This document shows, one piece after another, positions 6,208-13,780 of a DNA stretch of 24,263 nt. Each line of letters starts with the position of its first letter. Position 1 is the stretch's first letter. Both the position numbers and the translations under genes were made by a program. Source of the stretch: a virus; IMG/VR virus record IMGVR_UViG_3300036466_000190, positions 1 through 24,263 of that record; one strand, written 5' to 3'. Under the pieces are notes generated by a model that made no database searches, was not told the origin of the DNA, and saw only the letters and a list, made by a program, of their open reading frames with translations.

Positions 6208-6599
6208 TATAGTTTTCCACTATCGCGAAGCTTGTTTATCCAAGCTCCTATGATTTTTCCTATTTCGTTAATAATATTTGATATTGCTAAAAATCTCTTT
6301 GGTGCATCTATATTGTTGTTTTCTTTTCCATCTTTAAAAGAAAAATATCCAAGCTCGTTAGCTAAATACACTTGCATCCTTAACTTTTGATGTGTAACAT
6401 CAAGTTCAGTCAATGAAGTTTTTTTGTAATATTTCTTTTGACACTCAGTAATTAAATCATAAATATTATAAGCTGTGTTACGAATGGTATTTGACAAAGC
6501 ATATTTTTCATGACGAGGGAAATGATTTAAATATACATTTAATAACTTAATCATTTCCATATATTTTCGATTTAAAATTGCTTCGCTATGAATTCCCAT
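6207..6599 (-). CDS. avd: DGR accessory variability determinant (Avd)
   Basis: A 130-residue all-helical protein that fits the four-helix-bundle Avd family (related to the 23S rRNA intervening-sequence proteins). The C-terminal KRFLAISNIINEIGKIIGAW stretch is typical. In characterised DGRs, Avd forms a basic pentamer that binds RT and the TR RNA and is needed for cDNA synthesis. The many Lys/Arg/His residues fit nucleic-acid binding. A strong ribosome site, GGGAG (6606-6610), precedes the ATG. The gene lies between the variable protein and the TR/RT, the classic DGR arrangement, and its stop overlaps the RT ATG. Confidence 0.9.
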   Translation of the reverse strand: MGIHSEAILNRKYMEMIKLLNVYLNHFPRHEKYALSNTIRNTAYNIYDLITECQKKYYKKTSLTELDVTHQKLRMQVYLANELGYFSFKDGKENNNIDAPKRFLAISNIINEIGKIIGAWINKLRDSGKL

Positions 6600-6625
6600 T
6601 GTTACTCCCGTTCACTATCGTTCTC

Positions 6626-7945
6626 TCACACAAGGTACGAGGCACGACCACCCGTATAGTAACTCGAGTTAGGACGATAATTGTTCAAAAGCATATCGAA
6701 GACACCAGCATAAGAAGTATTACCCCAATTGCCTCCACATAGACAAGCCATTTCGTTTTTTAAATATCTATAGATACCATCATTACCAAACTCTGTAGTT
6801 CCTGCTGTGCTTACTCCTGCTGCATTTGGAATTCCTAGTGCTGTACGCTTATAAGATGCTGACGTCCTATCTGTACTCATAGCAAATACTGAATTAACCC
6901 CATTTCCTAAATAAGTCCATCCATCATTTGCATTTACTAAGTCACTAATATCAATCACATCATAGTTTGATGTAGTATAAGCGTCTGTATCGTCATCTAT
7001 TGTTCTTATATCAACACTTTCTTTTAATGTTAAAAAACCTTCTGTATCCATGCGGATAAAGCCACTCGCAACTTCATACATGTTCCCATTTAGGTCTGCA
7101 ATTCCACAATCTTGACCATTGTGTGTTGTTTTCGCAAAAGGCTCACCACTTCCAGTTAAAGCACAGTTTGAGTATCCACTTGGAGTAAATATAACACTAG
7201 AATCATTTACGTCTGAGAGAGCATTATTTAAATTTCCTTTTGGCATTAGTGGTGCAACGTCACTATAAGCACATGCAACTGTAGAAGATGCAGCCTTTCC
7301 ATGTGCAAAAGCAATTCTTGCTAACATAGAATAGTTATAAATAGATGTCAAAAAGTAGTCACTTCCTGCTGTTTTAACTGCTGCGTATAATCCTCCATAC
7401 GTGTCTACTTGTGTTCCAGTCAATCCACTTAAAGGATTATGGTCTAAATGTGTTGAAAGTGGGTCAAGTCCTTTTTTACTTGCAAATATATTATTTACAT
7501 TTGATGCACCGTATTTATAAACAAATACACCATTTATTTCTTCACCAGCATTGATAAAGCTTCTATCTATTACATATCCTGATAATGCAGTATGTGAGAT
7601 GTAACAGTTATTTCCGCTGTACATGTAATAATGTTTTGGAATATAAACTAAGGTGCTTCCATTTGCATCTAAATAATTTCCATAGTTTGGACTTATGATA
7701 TTATCATGACCCTCAAGTCCTCTCCATCCAACAGGTATTAAATCATCTGGACAAGTTGCAACTCCAAAGCCTAACTCTCCAGCGATACCTATTTGATAAA
7801 TATCTTCTTCTAAATCTGTTCCATCATTTAGATTTTTCACCGCACTTGCTGCTAATGCTAAAATCTCTACTCCAGCTACCGTTGTTGGGTCTGCACCCTC
7901 AACCGCAACTCCTAATTTTTCAAATGTTGTACTTTTTAAACTCAC
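6626..7945 (-). CDS. DGR variable protein: C-type-lectin/FGE-fold receptor-binding tail tip protein
   Basis: A 439-residue protein that probably forms the adhesive tip of the tail. An N-terminal region (about 1-70) would attach it to the fibre or hub. From about residue 70 on it resembles the formylglycine-generating-enzyme type of C-type lectin fold used by most DGR targets: YGNYLDANGSTLVYIPKHYY (about 89-108), DLNGNMYEVASG (about 284-295, like the D-L-x-G-N-x-x-E of that family) and the C-terminal CGGNWGNTSYAGVF...TGGRA. The last 41 residues carry the VR; the surface-exposed variable residues include 402, 408, 412, 417, 419, 423, 425 and 428-430. The start is GTG with AGGAG about 8 nt upstream, 1 nt after the fibre protein stop. 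Changing these residues would change receptor choice. Confidence 0.9.
   Translation of the reverse strand: MSLKSTTFEKLGVAVEGADPTTVAGVEILALAASAVKNLNDGTDLEEDIYQIGIAGELGFGVATCPDDLIPVGWRGLEGHDNIISPNYGNYLDANGSTLVYIPKHYYMYSGNNCYISHTALSGYVIDRSFINAGEEINGVFVYKYGASNVNNIFASKKGLDPLSTHLDHNPLSGLTGTQVDTYGGLYAAVKTAGSDYFLTSIYNYSMLARIAFAHGKAASSTVACAYSDVAPLMPKGNLNNALSDVNDSSVIFTPSGYSNCALTGSGEPFAKTTHNGQDCGIADLNGNMYEVASGFIRMDTEGFLTLKESVDIRTIDDDTDAYTTSNYDVIDISDLVNANDGWTYLGNGVNSVFAMSTDRTSASYKRTALGIPNAAGVSTAGTTEFGNDGIYRYLKNEMACLCGGNWGNTSYAGVFDMLLNNYRPNSSYYTGGRASYLV
6640..6751 (-). repeat. DGR variable repeat (VR) in the 3' end of the target gene
   Basis: The mutated copy of the TR covers codons 399-435 of the target protein and ends four codons before its stop. 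Amino-acid changes relative to the TR translation are K399M, Q402L, S408G, N412Y, N417D, N419L, N423Y, T425P, N428S, N429Y, N430Y and D435A. All are explained by A-to-N changes, and no non-A position differs. The 3' GC-rich end (ACGGGTGGTCGTG on the coding strand) is invariant and would act as the initiation-of-mutagenic-homology region. I see no BPP-1-like inverted repeat just downstream. Confidence 0.95.
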
Positions 7946-7946
7946 G

Positions 7947-8315
7947 TTATGCTCCTGTTATTTTTAGTGTTTTAATTCTTCTTATTTTGTCTTCGATTGT
8001 TTCTGGGTTGTATGTTGCTTCTGTTGGTATTACGTAGCTTTCTATGGCTTCTTTTGCGGCTTCTGCTTTATCTGCATCACTTGAAGCACTACTTGCTGAC
8101 TGACTTGCTTCTGTTGCTGAACTTGCACTTGCCGATGCACTAGCTGATGCTTCATCTTTATAGCCTTCTGCTAGGTTTGCAGCTTCTCCTAGATTATCGT
8201 TCATGTAAGTTTCTACATCATCCATAAGTTGATTAACTTGCTCGTCTACATCTTGTATTTTTGTGTTTCCATTTACTATTGCAGTGGTTGTAAAATCAGG
8301 TGCTACATACGCCAT
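7947..8315 (-). CDS. Ala/Ser-rich tail fibre connector protein
   Basis: A 122-residue protein. Residues about 1-50 form a small N-terminal domain (MAYVAPDFTTTAIVNGN) with predicted helices. Residues about 55-90 are a low-complexity Ala/Ser coiled coil (SASASASSATEAS and onward, then DADKAEAAKEA), like the shafts of lambda Stf-type side tail fibres. The C-terminus (ETIEDKIRRIKTLKI) is basic. It sits between the tail hub and the DGR variable protein and is followed 1 nt later by that gene, so it most likely links the adhesin to the tail or trimerises as its stalk. Ribosome site AAAGGA. A promoter-like extended -10 lies just upstream. Confidence 0.65.
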   Translation of the reverse strand: MAYVAPDFTTTAIVNGNTKIQDVDEQVNQLMDDVETYMNDNLGEAANLAEGYKDEASASASASASSATEASQSASSASSDADKAEAAKEAIESYVIPTEATYNPETIEDKIRRIKTLKITGA

Positions 8316-8337
8316 TTGTTATCCTTTATATTTTATT

Positions 8338-8346
8338 ATTATACCA
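8338..8346 (-). promoter_or_regulatory. Extended -10 promoter upstream of the fibre/DGR genes
   Basis: On the - strand the sequence reads TGG-TATAAT (hexamer 8343-8338), an extended -10 with a perfect Pribnow box. The -35 region 17 nt upstream (TTTCAT) is poor. Transcription would start near 8331, just before the AAAGGA ribosome site of the fibre gene, in the only sizeable gap of the tail operon. It could give the adhesin and DGR genes their own expression level. Motif evidence only, in an AT-rich background. Confidence 0.4.
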
Positions 8347-8368
8347 TATTTAAGGTTTTTATGAAACT

Positions 8369-8446
8369 TTATGTATTGATTAAAGATATCTTAAGTCCTC
8401 CATGCAAAGTTATACTATTATCACTTGTTACTGTTATTGTTGCCAT
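8369..8446 (-). CDS. 25-residue small ORF after the hub gene (second of two)
   Basis: Begins MATITVTSDNSITLHGG and ends after 25 codons. An AAAGGA ribosome site lies 6 nt upstream of the ATG, and the start overlaps the 3' end of the other mini-ORF by 13 nt. The alternating beta pattern with a Gly turn resembles the first strand pair of a fibre or tip domain. It may be a real small virion protein or the remnant of a larger tip gene. No family is recognised. Confidence 0.4.
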   Translation of the reverse strand: MATITVTSDNSITLHGGLKISLINT

Positions 8447-8511
8447 TTATTTTCCTTTACGGCCATTGTAAGACTTTGGTATAAATCTCGTATATATTCT
8501 TTTGGTATCAT
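8434..8511 (-). CDS. 25-residue small ORF after the hub gene (first of two)
   Basis: Reads MIPKEYIRDLYQSLTMAVKENKWQQ in full is 25 codons; the sequence is mainly amphipathic helix. It has a good ribosome site (AAAGGTAATAAA before the ATG), lies 45 nt downstream of the hub gene stop and overlaps the next mini-ORF in another frame. Two successive well-placed ribosome sites make chance less likely. Function unknown. Confidence 0.4.
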   Translation of the reverse strand: MIPKEYIRDLYQSLTMAVKENKWQQ

Positions 8512-8556
8512 TTTATTACCTTTGTATAATTTAACTTACTTACTATTTTAATTTAT

Positions 8557-11500
8557 TTAGTTTATTATGGTAGCCAATAGAGATGCTACATTAGGAACAG
8601 CACTAACTTGAGAGCCTTCCCACACTACTTTAATGCGTATATCAACATAATTAGTGCAAGAAGGAAGCAACCCTTGATAGATTTTTGCTACTCCTTGTAT
8701 ATTGGACATCTCGTCTAATTTATAATATGTGCCACCATCAACCGATGCTTGAATTTCATGGTAAGCACCAACGGCAAATATAAAAGCTACTGGAGTAGCA
8801 CCTTGTAGCAAGATAGCTGAACTAGCTAAGTTTGTTACCCTATCTGGCATGTAGCCATTACCGAAAGAGGGAGAGTATATTCTAATAGGTTGAGTGTAAT
8901 ATGTATAACTTGTTGAATTAGCTGGAACTGTAAAATTTTCATATAGAGAAGTAAAATATACTTCTTTGCCGTAGTTACCGCTTGTTGTAGACTGTATTAA
9001 TGACAATGTTCCTATAGTAGTAGCTCCCTCTATAGTGCTTCCTTTAATATAGCCACTTTGGATATTAGGAGCAGTACTAGTACCAATTGCGGTACTGTCT
9101 AAAATAAAACTTCCATTGTTCATTTTTATTTGGTTATTTGTTAAATCAAAATAAGTATTTGTGTCTGCTGATTGTATTTTCCCAGTTGTTATATTGTTAG
9201 CCGAAACTACAGTCGTACCATCTGTTAAACTATCCGCAAAAGTTGTAGTCCCATTTACATAGATATTATCAGCACTTATTGTAAAATTACTATCGTAGCC
9301 TGTTCCGTCTGCATAACTCCATCCAGTCACTTCTCCAGTTAAAGGATCAACAACTACGCTACTATATGCTTCTGCCCATCCCTTGACTGTATTAGCAGTA
9401 GAGTTTGCAGTATTAGCTACTGTATCATCTGTATATTTAGATTTTATTCCCCAATCTTCCGAGTTATATGCTGCTGATTGGTCTACGCTTGAAAAAAGTA
9501 TATCTCCGCCATCTTCTATCCACATATCGCCTATATCATAAGGTGCTGTTGGTGTTGTTGTAAATATTCTAGCTTTTCCATCTGCTAGTGCTTCAATACT
9601 TAATTGCGAAACTGTGCTGTCTATAAATGCTATTTGTGAAGGATTGCAAAGTACCCACTCATTATTTTCATTGTAGTATTTATATATAGTGCTTGTGTCG
9701 TCTAATGTTAGATTTTTAATCTCGACACTATCGAATAAGTAATCATCTACTGTTAAATCTGCAACATCAATCTTCCATAAATCATAAAAGCTTGGATCTG
9801 TTGGAGTTGTTAATCCTGCGTATATTGTTACTAATCCATCTTGTATCGCTTTTTGTAGAAGTCCATTATCGTATAATAGTTGGTCTAATTTTTCTTTTAT
9901 TGTTAGTGTAGTTGCTGAACTGTCACCTATAAAAACATGATAAGTTCTTAATGCCGTATTAAGTGTGCCATAATCGCCATTTAAACCTTTGCAAGTAACT
10001 TTAAAAAAGTAGCCTTTGTTTGCTTCAAGTTCAATAGCATTGTAATCAAAAGAATTAGTTTTTAAATCAGATGCTATTTGAATATAAGTTAATCCACCAT
10101 CTTTACTAATATAAAGGTTGTTTGTTGCAAATGTTGTAGTATTCCAAGTTATGTTTAGATAAGGGATTAAAACACCTTGTGCGTTCACTTCACCTCTTTC
10201 TGTTATAAGAAATGTGTTTGCTGTTGGCGTTATTTCTGTATATGGTGTTGCTGTTGATATTACTACGCTATCATCTTCTAAAATGCTCTCATTGTATTCT
10301 ATGGCTGTTATTTTTCTATCAAACTCACCTATTGTTCTTGATATGTCAGTAATTCTAAATAATTTACTTGTATTTGGATTGTTGCATAAAGTAAATAGAT
10401 TGTATTGTTTTGGTGTTTGTGTAAAAGTTCCATCTATTACTAATTCTGTTACTGTTTGAGTTCCAGCAAATAAAATATTAAAAGACTCTAATGTGTCATC
10501 ATCCATTTTAACTTCAAGTGTATATGTTTCGCCACTTGATAATAGCACTTCTTGGTCTAGTGTTACTGTTGTATCTGTTGCTGATACTAAGCGACCTGAT
10601 GTATTCCATAAAGGCATATCGTGAGATATTACACCTACATCACCAACTTCGCAACTTATAGCATCTAGTCCTGCTTCAAATGTTGCAACTCTTCTTAATT
10701 GCTCATTACAGTTTAAATGATATTTAGCTGTTCTATATGCTTGACTTTCATTTACTATTCCCATTTGCTGAATAGAAGTTGTTTTGATTGTTTCATCTGT
10801 ATATGTAGCTATCGTTAAAGTGTCGTTTGAGTAGTCTTTATCTATGTTTGTGTATTGCACTTCTACTTGATTTGCTAAGTCCTCATCCCCTAGATAACCT
10901 ATTTCTAAAGTACCTTTTTTAATATTCCCCATATTAAATGTGAATGTTCTTGGTGCTGGTTTATCTACTATTACTGAGTATTTTGTACCTTTTATGATTG
11001 GTGCTGCTCGTCCTACTTGTGCTACTGATATTAAGCTATCCCAAATGTTGCCCTCAAAGTCAAATATACCGTTAAATGTGCATCTTTTTTCTTGTTCGTC
11101 ATCTATGCCACTTGATACTAATGTATCGCACCACTCAGCCCATTCTTCTATTTCGTCAAAGTAATACATTTTTTCGTATGGAATTTCATACCCATAAATA
11201 TTGCTTGTTAAAATATCCCAATATGCCCATGCAGGATTGCTTAAATCTTTAAACCCTATTGACTCGTTGTTTTGATTAAAAACTTCTATTGTTTTTCTTT
11301 GGAATTGTGTTATTACATCAACACTTCCACTAAGCTGTCCTGTTGCTTTTATTTTAATTCCAAGCATTGCATAAGATGGATAGTTTAAATCATCTTTAAT
11401 TACTTCACCAATACCTGCCCAATCACAATCAGTAACCTCTCTTGCATTTGTAGAAACTGATGTAATCCTAGTTATTCTTACTTCGTACTCGTCAGGCTCT

Positions 11501-12465
11501 AAACCATCTATTCTTATCTCTCTACTAAATGCTGTTGTTTGTGCTGCTGAATATGTTTTATTACCATAATCTATCCATGCACTATCGCTTGTTTTTTTAT
11601 ACTCTACTTTTAATGATACTGAACGACTATCAAGACCGCCACTATCGTTAGAATAATATAATCCACTAGCAAAGTTTATAAAAAGTCTTAGTGACTCGTT
11701 TGCATTTCCTATTGTTGTTCTTGTTACTGCATCTTCTTCTAATGCTACTGTGAAAGAGTTTGGTGATTCTATATCATTAAACCAATCCATTACATCTTGG
11801 TCTAAAGTTCCGTTTGTAAATCTAAACTCTGCATCTTCATAATTTTCTATTAATGTGTCGTTTATAGATATGTCCGCTGCTGTTATATCTTCTATCTCGC
11901 CTTGACATAAAAGTATTTGCATATATAAATATTCATCATCACCTACATAATCTATGTAGCGTTGCATACGAGTTCCACCTGTTTGGTGTTTTCCAAAAAG
12001 TATAGGAATTACGCCACCTGCTCCGCTTAGTGTTGTAGTTTTTGCAAATGAGTAAGTAGGTGACTCGCTTATTGATTCTGATGAGTAGTTAGGTGTTTTT
12101 GGAGTGAGTAGGCTTGAAATAAGCATACTACCTGCTAACATTACCGCACCTGATAAAACAGTAGCACCAATCGAAATAGCTGCCATTGTTCCAGCTGTTG
12201 CTACACCACCTGCAAATGCACCATATAATATATTTGTGAAGAATGGTATTAATGCACTTGCTTCTTGCGTTGGTGCTATTACTATCTCTGAATTATCAGG
12301 CACTACAATATCATAGTTAGTTACTTTTATTTGATTTAGTGCTACTGTTGGATTGTTTAATGGTGGTAAATATTCACTTAGCTTTTTGCCTTTATATTCG
12401 TACTCTTTTACTTCTCTATCAAGAGTTGGCTCATAAGTGTTTTTTATATAAATAATTCTAATCAT
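8557..12465 (-). CDS. Central tail hub / tip attachment protein, lambda gpJ-like
   Basis: A 1302-residue protein that forms the tail tip hub and organises fibre attachment and DNA passage. The N-terminal region (about 1-70) is followed by a hydrophobic stretch (about 72-120, with IPFFTNILYGAFAGGVATAG and onward), as in gpI/gpJ-type tip proteins thought to insert in the host membrane. Then come GGVIPILFGKHQTGG (about 152-166), typical of gpJ-like proteins, the conserved hub domains to about 750, an FN3-like module (about 755-845) and repeated small C-terminal modules with the KARIFTTTPTAPYDIGDMW type of motif (about 965-983). Its start overlaps the NlpC/P60 gene by 8 nt. Lambda gpJ itself is 1132 residues. 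The receptor specificity is probably delegated to the downstream variable protein. Confidence 0.88.
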   Translation of the reverse strand: MIRIIYIKNTYEPTLDREVKEYEYKGKKLSEYLPPLNNPTVALNQIKVTNYDIVVPDNSEIVIAPTQEASALIPFFTNILYGAFAGGVATAGTMAAISIGATVLSGAVMLAGSMLISSLLTPKTPNYSSESISESPTYSFAKTTTLSGAGGVIPILFGKHQTGGTRMQRYIDYVGDDEYLYMQILLCQGEIEDITAADISINDTLIENYEDAEFRFTNGTLDQDVMDWFNDIESPNSFTVALEEDAVTRTTIGNANESLRLFINFASGLYYSNDSGGLDSRSVSLKVEYKKTSDSAWIDYGNKTYSAAQTTAFSREIRIDGLEPDEYEVRITRITSVSTNAREVTDCDWAGIGEVIKDDLNYPSYAMLGIKIKATGQLSGSVDVITQFQRKTIEVFNQNNESIGFKDLSNPAWAYWDILTSNIYGYEIPYEKMYYFDEIEEWAEWCDTLVSSGIDDEQEKRCTFNGIFDFEGNIWDSLISVAQVGRAAPIIKGTKYSVIVDKPAPRTFTFNMGNIKKGTLEIGYLGDEDLANQVEVQYTNIDKDYSNDTLTIATYTDETIKTTSIQQMGIVNESQAYRTAKYHLNCNEQLRRVATFEAGLDAISCEVGDVGVISHDMPLWNTSGRLVSATDTTVTLDQEVLLSSGETYTLEVKMDDDTLESFNILFAGTQTVTELVIDGTFTQTPKQYNLFTLCNNPNTSKLFRITDISRTIGEFDRKITAIEYNESILEDDSVVISTATPYTEITPTANTFLITERGEVNAQGVLIPYLNITWNTTTFATNNLYISKDGGLTYIQIASDLKTNSFDYNAIELEANKGYFFKVTCKGLNGDYGTLNTALRTYHVFIGDSSATTLTIKEKLDQLLYDNGLLQKAIQDGLVTIYAGLTTPTDPSFYDLWKIDVADLTVDDYLFDSVEIKNLTLDDTSTIYKYYNENNEWVLCNPSQIAFIDSTVSQLSIEALADGKARIFTTTPTAPYDIGDMWIEDGGDILFSSVDQSAAYNSEDWGIKSKYTDDTVANTANSTANTVKGWAEAYSSVVVDPLTGEVTGWSYADGTGYDSNFTISADNIYVNGTTTFADSLTDGTTVVSANNITTGKIQSADTNTYFDLTNNQIKMNNGSFILDSTAIGTSTAPNIQSGYIKGSTIEGATTIGTLSLIQSTTSGNYGKEVYFTSLYENFTVPANSTSYTYYTQPIRIYSPSFGNGYMPDRVTNLASSAILLQGATPVAFIFAVGAYHEIQASVDGGTYYKLDEMSNIQGVAKIYQGLLPSCTNYVDIRIKVVWEGSQVSAVPNVASLLATIIN

Positions 12466-12835
12466 ATTTAAAAAATCCTACTATCATTTGTTTCCATTTT
12501 GGTGATGTAATCTTCACTCTATCTACCCCAGTTTTTCCCATAATATGCACGAACTCTTTATCATTTATCATAAATCCGCAATGTGTAACTGCTCCACCAA
12601 CTCTTAGTGCTACAACTGCACCTTTTTTAGGATTGCATTTTCTCCATCTTGGGTTTTGTAAGCTCTCATAAAAGTACTTTTCATTTTCTTTGTTGTTTGG
12701 ATCAACATAATCAAAGTCTATAATGTCTATTCCATGCTCTTGTTTATATAAATACTTAACTGCACCATAACAATCAAAATAAGGATATTCTCTTCCGTTT
12801 GCTTTATATACTGCGTTCATGATGTCTTTTTTCAT
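12458..12835 (-). CDS. Small tail-tip NlpC/P60-like cysteine peptidase (gpK-like)
   Basis: A 125-residue protein with the layout of an NlpC/P60 (CHAP-related) peptidase: Cys22 in FDCYGAV, His85 in AVTHCGF and a likely third residue His97 in EFVHIMG. Proteins of this kind sit in the tail tip (lambda gpK has such a domain) and may open the peptidoglycan locally during DNA entry. It lacks the N-terminal Mov34/JAB domain of full gpK and is only the peptidase part. It overlaps both neighbours by 4-8 nt in the gpM-L-K-J order. Confidence 0.82.
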   Translation of the reverse strand: MKKDIMNAVYKANGREYPYFDCYGAVKYLYKQEHGIDIIDFDYVDPNNKENEKYFYESLQNPRWRKCNPKKGAVVALRVGGAVTHCGFMINDKEFVHIMGKTGVDRVKITSPKWKQMIVGFFKYD

Positions 12836-13452
12836 TGGTAAAATCCTGAACTTGAAATAGCAGGGAAACCGCCAAATGGTATAGTTCCACCACTAAATTT
12901 CTCTCTGCAATCTGCTAAGGTTTTACCGCAACTCGTATCTGTTCCGCTGTATCCACAAACTACACCTTTAAATCTATGAGGGCAAGTATCTGTAAACATT
13001 CTATGAGGTGGGAATGCTACCCTCATTGGGTTTCTAATTCCACAAGTGAGAGTCACTTCTTCGTCATTTACACTTGCACTTGTACTCACAAAGTCATATG
13101 TATATTCTGCTATTCCTGATTCATAAGTAGAAGTTAGTATCATTTCTACTTGAATATCCCACGCTACACCTAAGTCTGGATCTTGGTCTATCCATCCACC
13201 TATAATTCTCTCAACATTTGAAACTTTTATAGTTGTGCTTGGTATGCTTCCATCTTTGCTCTCTGTAAAATCTTCAACTTTACAAGGAAAATAATAAAAA
13301 GTATTCCCATTAAAAGTGATGTTTGTTGTGTGTGGGCATATTCTATATACTACTGATTTTGATTTGTTTGATAATGTTAGAAGTGGTATCCATACTTCTT
13401 TTGAAAAGATATAATTTTTTTCTAGTATTGCTGTATTTGATAATGCTATCAT
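12832..13452 (-). CDS. Minor tail protein, gpL / phage BR0599-like
   Basis: A 206-residue protein. The C-terminal part holds conserved cysteines in TCGIRNP, DTCPHRF, GVVCGYSG, TSCGKTLADC, a pattern of the phage BR0599/DUF2163 and gpL-like distal tail proteins, where the cysteines may bind an iron-sulfur cluster as in lambda gpL. The trailing GGFPAI is typical of that family. It connects the tube end with the hub. Overlap of 4 nt with both neighbours supports tight coupling. The exact subfamily is by eye. Confidence 0.8.
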   Translation of the reverse strand: MIALSNTAILEKNYIFSKEVWIPLLTLSNKSKSVVYRICPHTTNITFNGNTFYYFPCKVEDFTESKDGSIPSTTIKVSNVERIIGGWIDQDPDLGVAWDIQVEMILTSTYESGIAEYTYDFVSTSASVNDEEVTLTCGIRNPMRVAFPPHRMFTDTCPHRFKGVVCGYSGTDTSCGKTLADCREKFSGGTIPFGGFPAISSSGFYQ

Positions 13453-13778
13453 ACTTCTTTTACCGATATAGAGATATTATTATGATTTGGCATAGTTCCA
13501 TTTTCTATAACCTTTATAGGCTCTTCAAATCTAACTGTATAGTCAATACCATCTTCAAGATTAGTCCAAACAAAAGGAGTGACTGTTTGAACATCCTCAT
13601 AGTGTGCTTTTAATAGGTTTTTATTTTCTTTTGTAATAAAATAATCTGCTTTAAATGTTTTTAAACTTCTTGTATTCCTATTTCTTCTTTGTTCGTATCC
13701 ACCATCAAATGATGTGCTAACTGTATTATCATCATATTCTATTGTTATTTTTGTTGGTTTTATATCAGGAAATGCCAT
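13449..13778 (-). CDS. Minor tail protein gpM-like
   Basis: A 109-residue beta-rich protein (KITIEYDDNTVSTSFDGGYE; later TPFVWTNL and VRFEEPIKV). The sequence pattern and the position between the tape measure gene and the gpL-like gene match lambda gpM (minor tail family PF05939), part of the distal tail ring. Ribosome site GGGAG before the ATG. It overlaps the next gene by 4 nt. Confidence 0.75.
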   Translation of the reverse strand: MAFPDIKPTKITIEYDDNTVSTSFDGGYEQRRNRNTRSLKTFKADYFITKENKNLLKAHYEDVQTVTPFVWTNLEDGIDYTVRFEEPIKVIENGTMPNHNNISISVKEV

Positions 13779-13780
13779 TA

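Noticed and set aside
6600-6642. A BPP-1-like inverted repeat downstream of the VR that would help target-site recognition
   Set aside because: I looked on the coding strand after the VR and found only direct GAAC repeats and no stem of useful length.
8087-8160. Short repetitive GCTGATGC-like units in the fibre gene as a tandem repeat or CRISPR-like array
   Set aside because: They encode the Ala/Ser coiled-coil shaft in frame, with no regular repeat-spacer structure.
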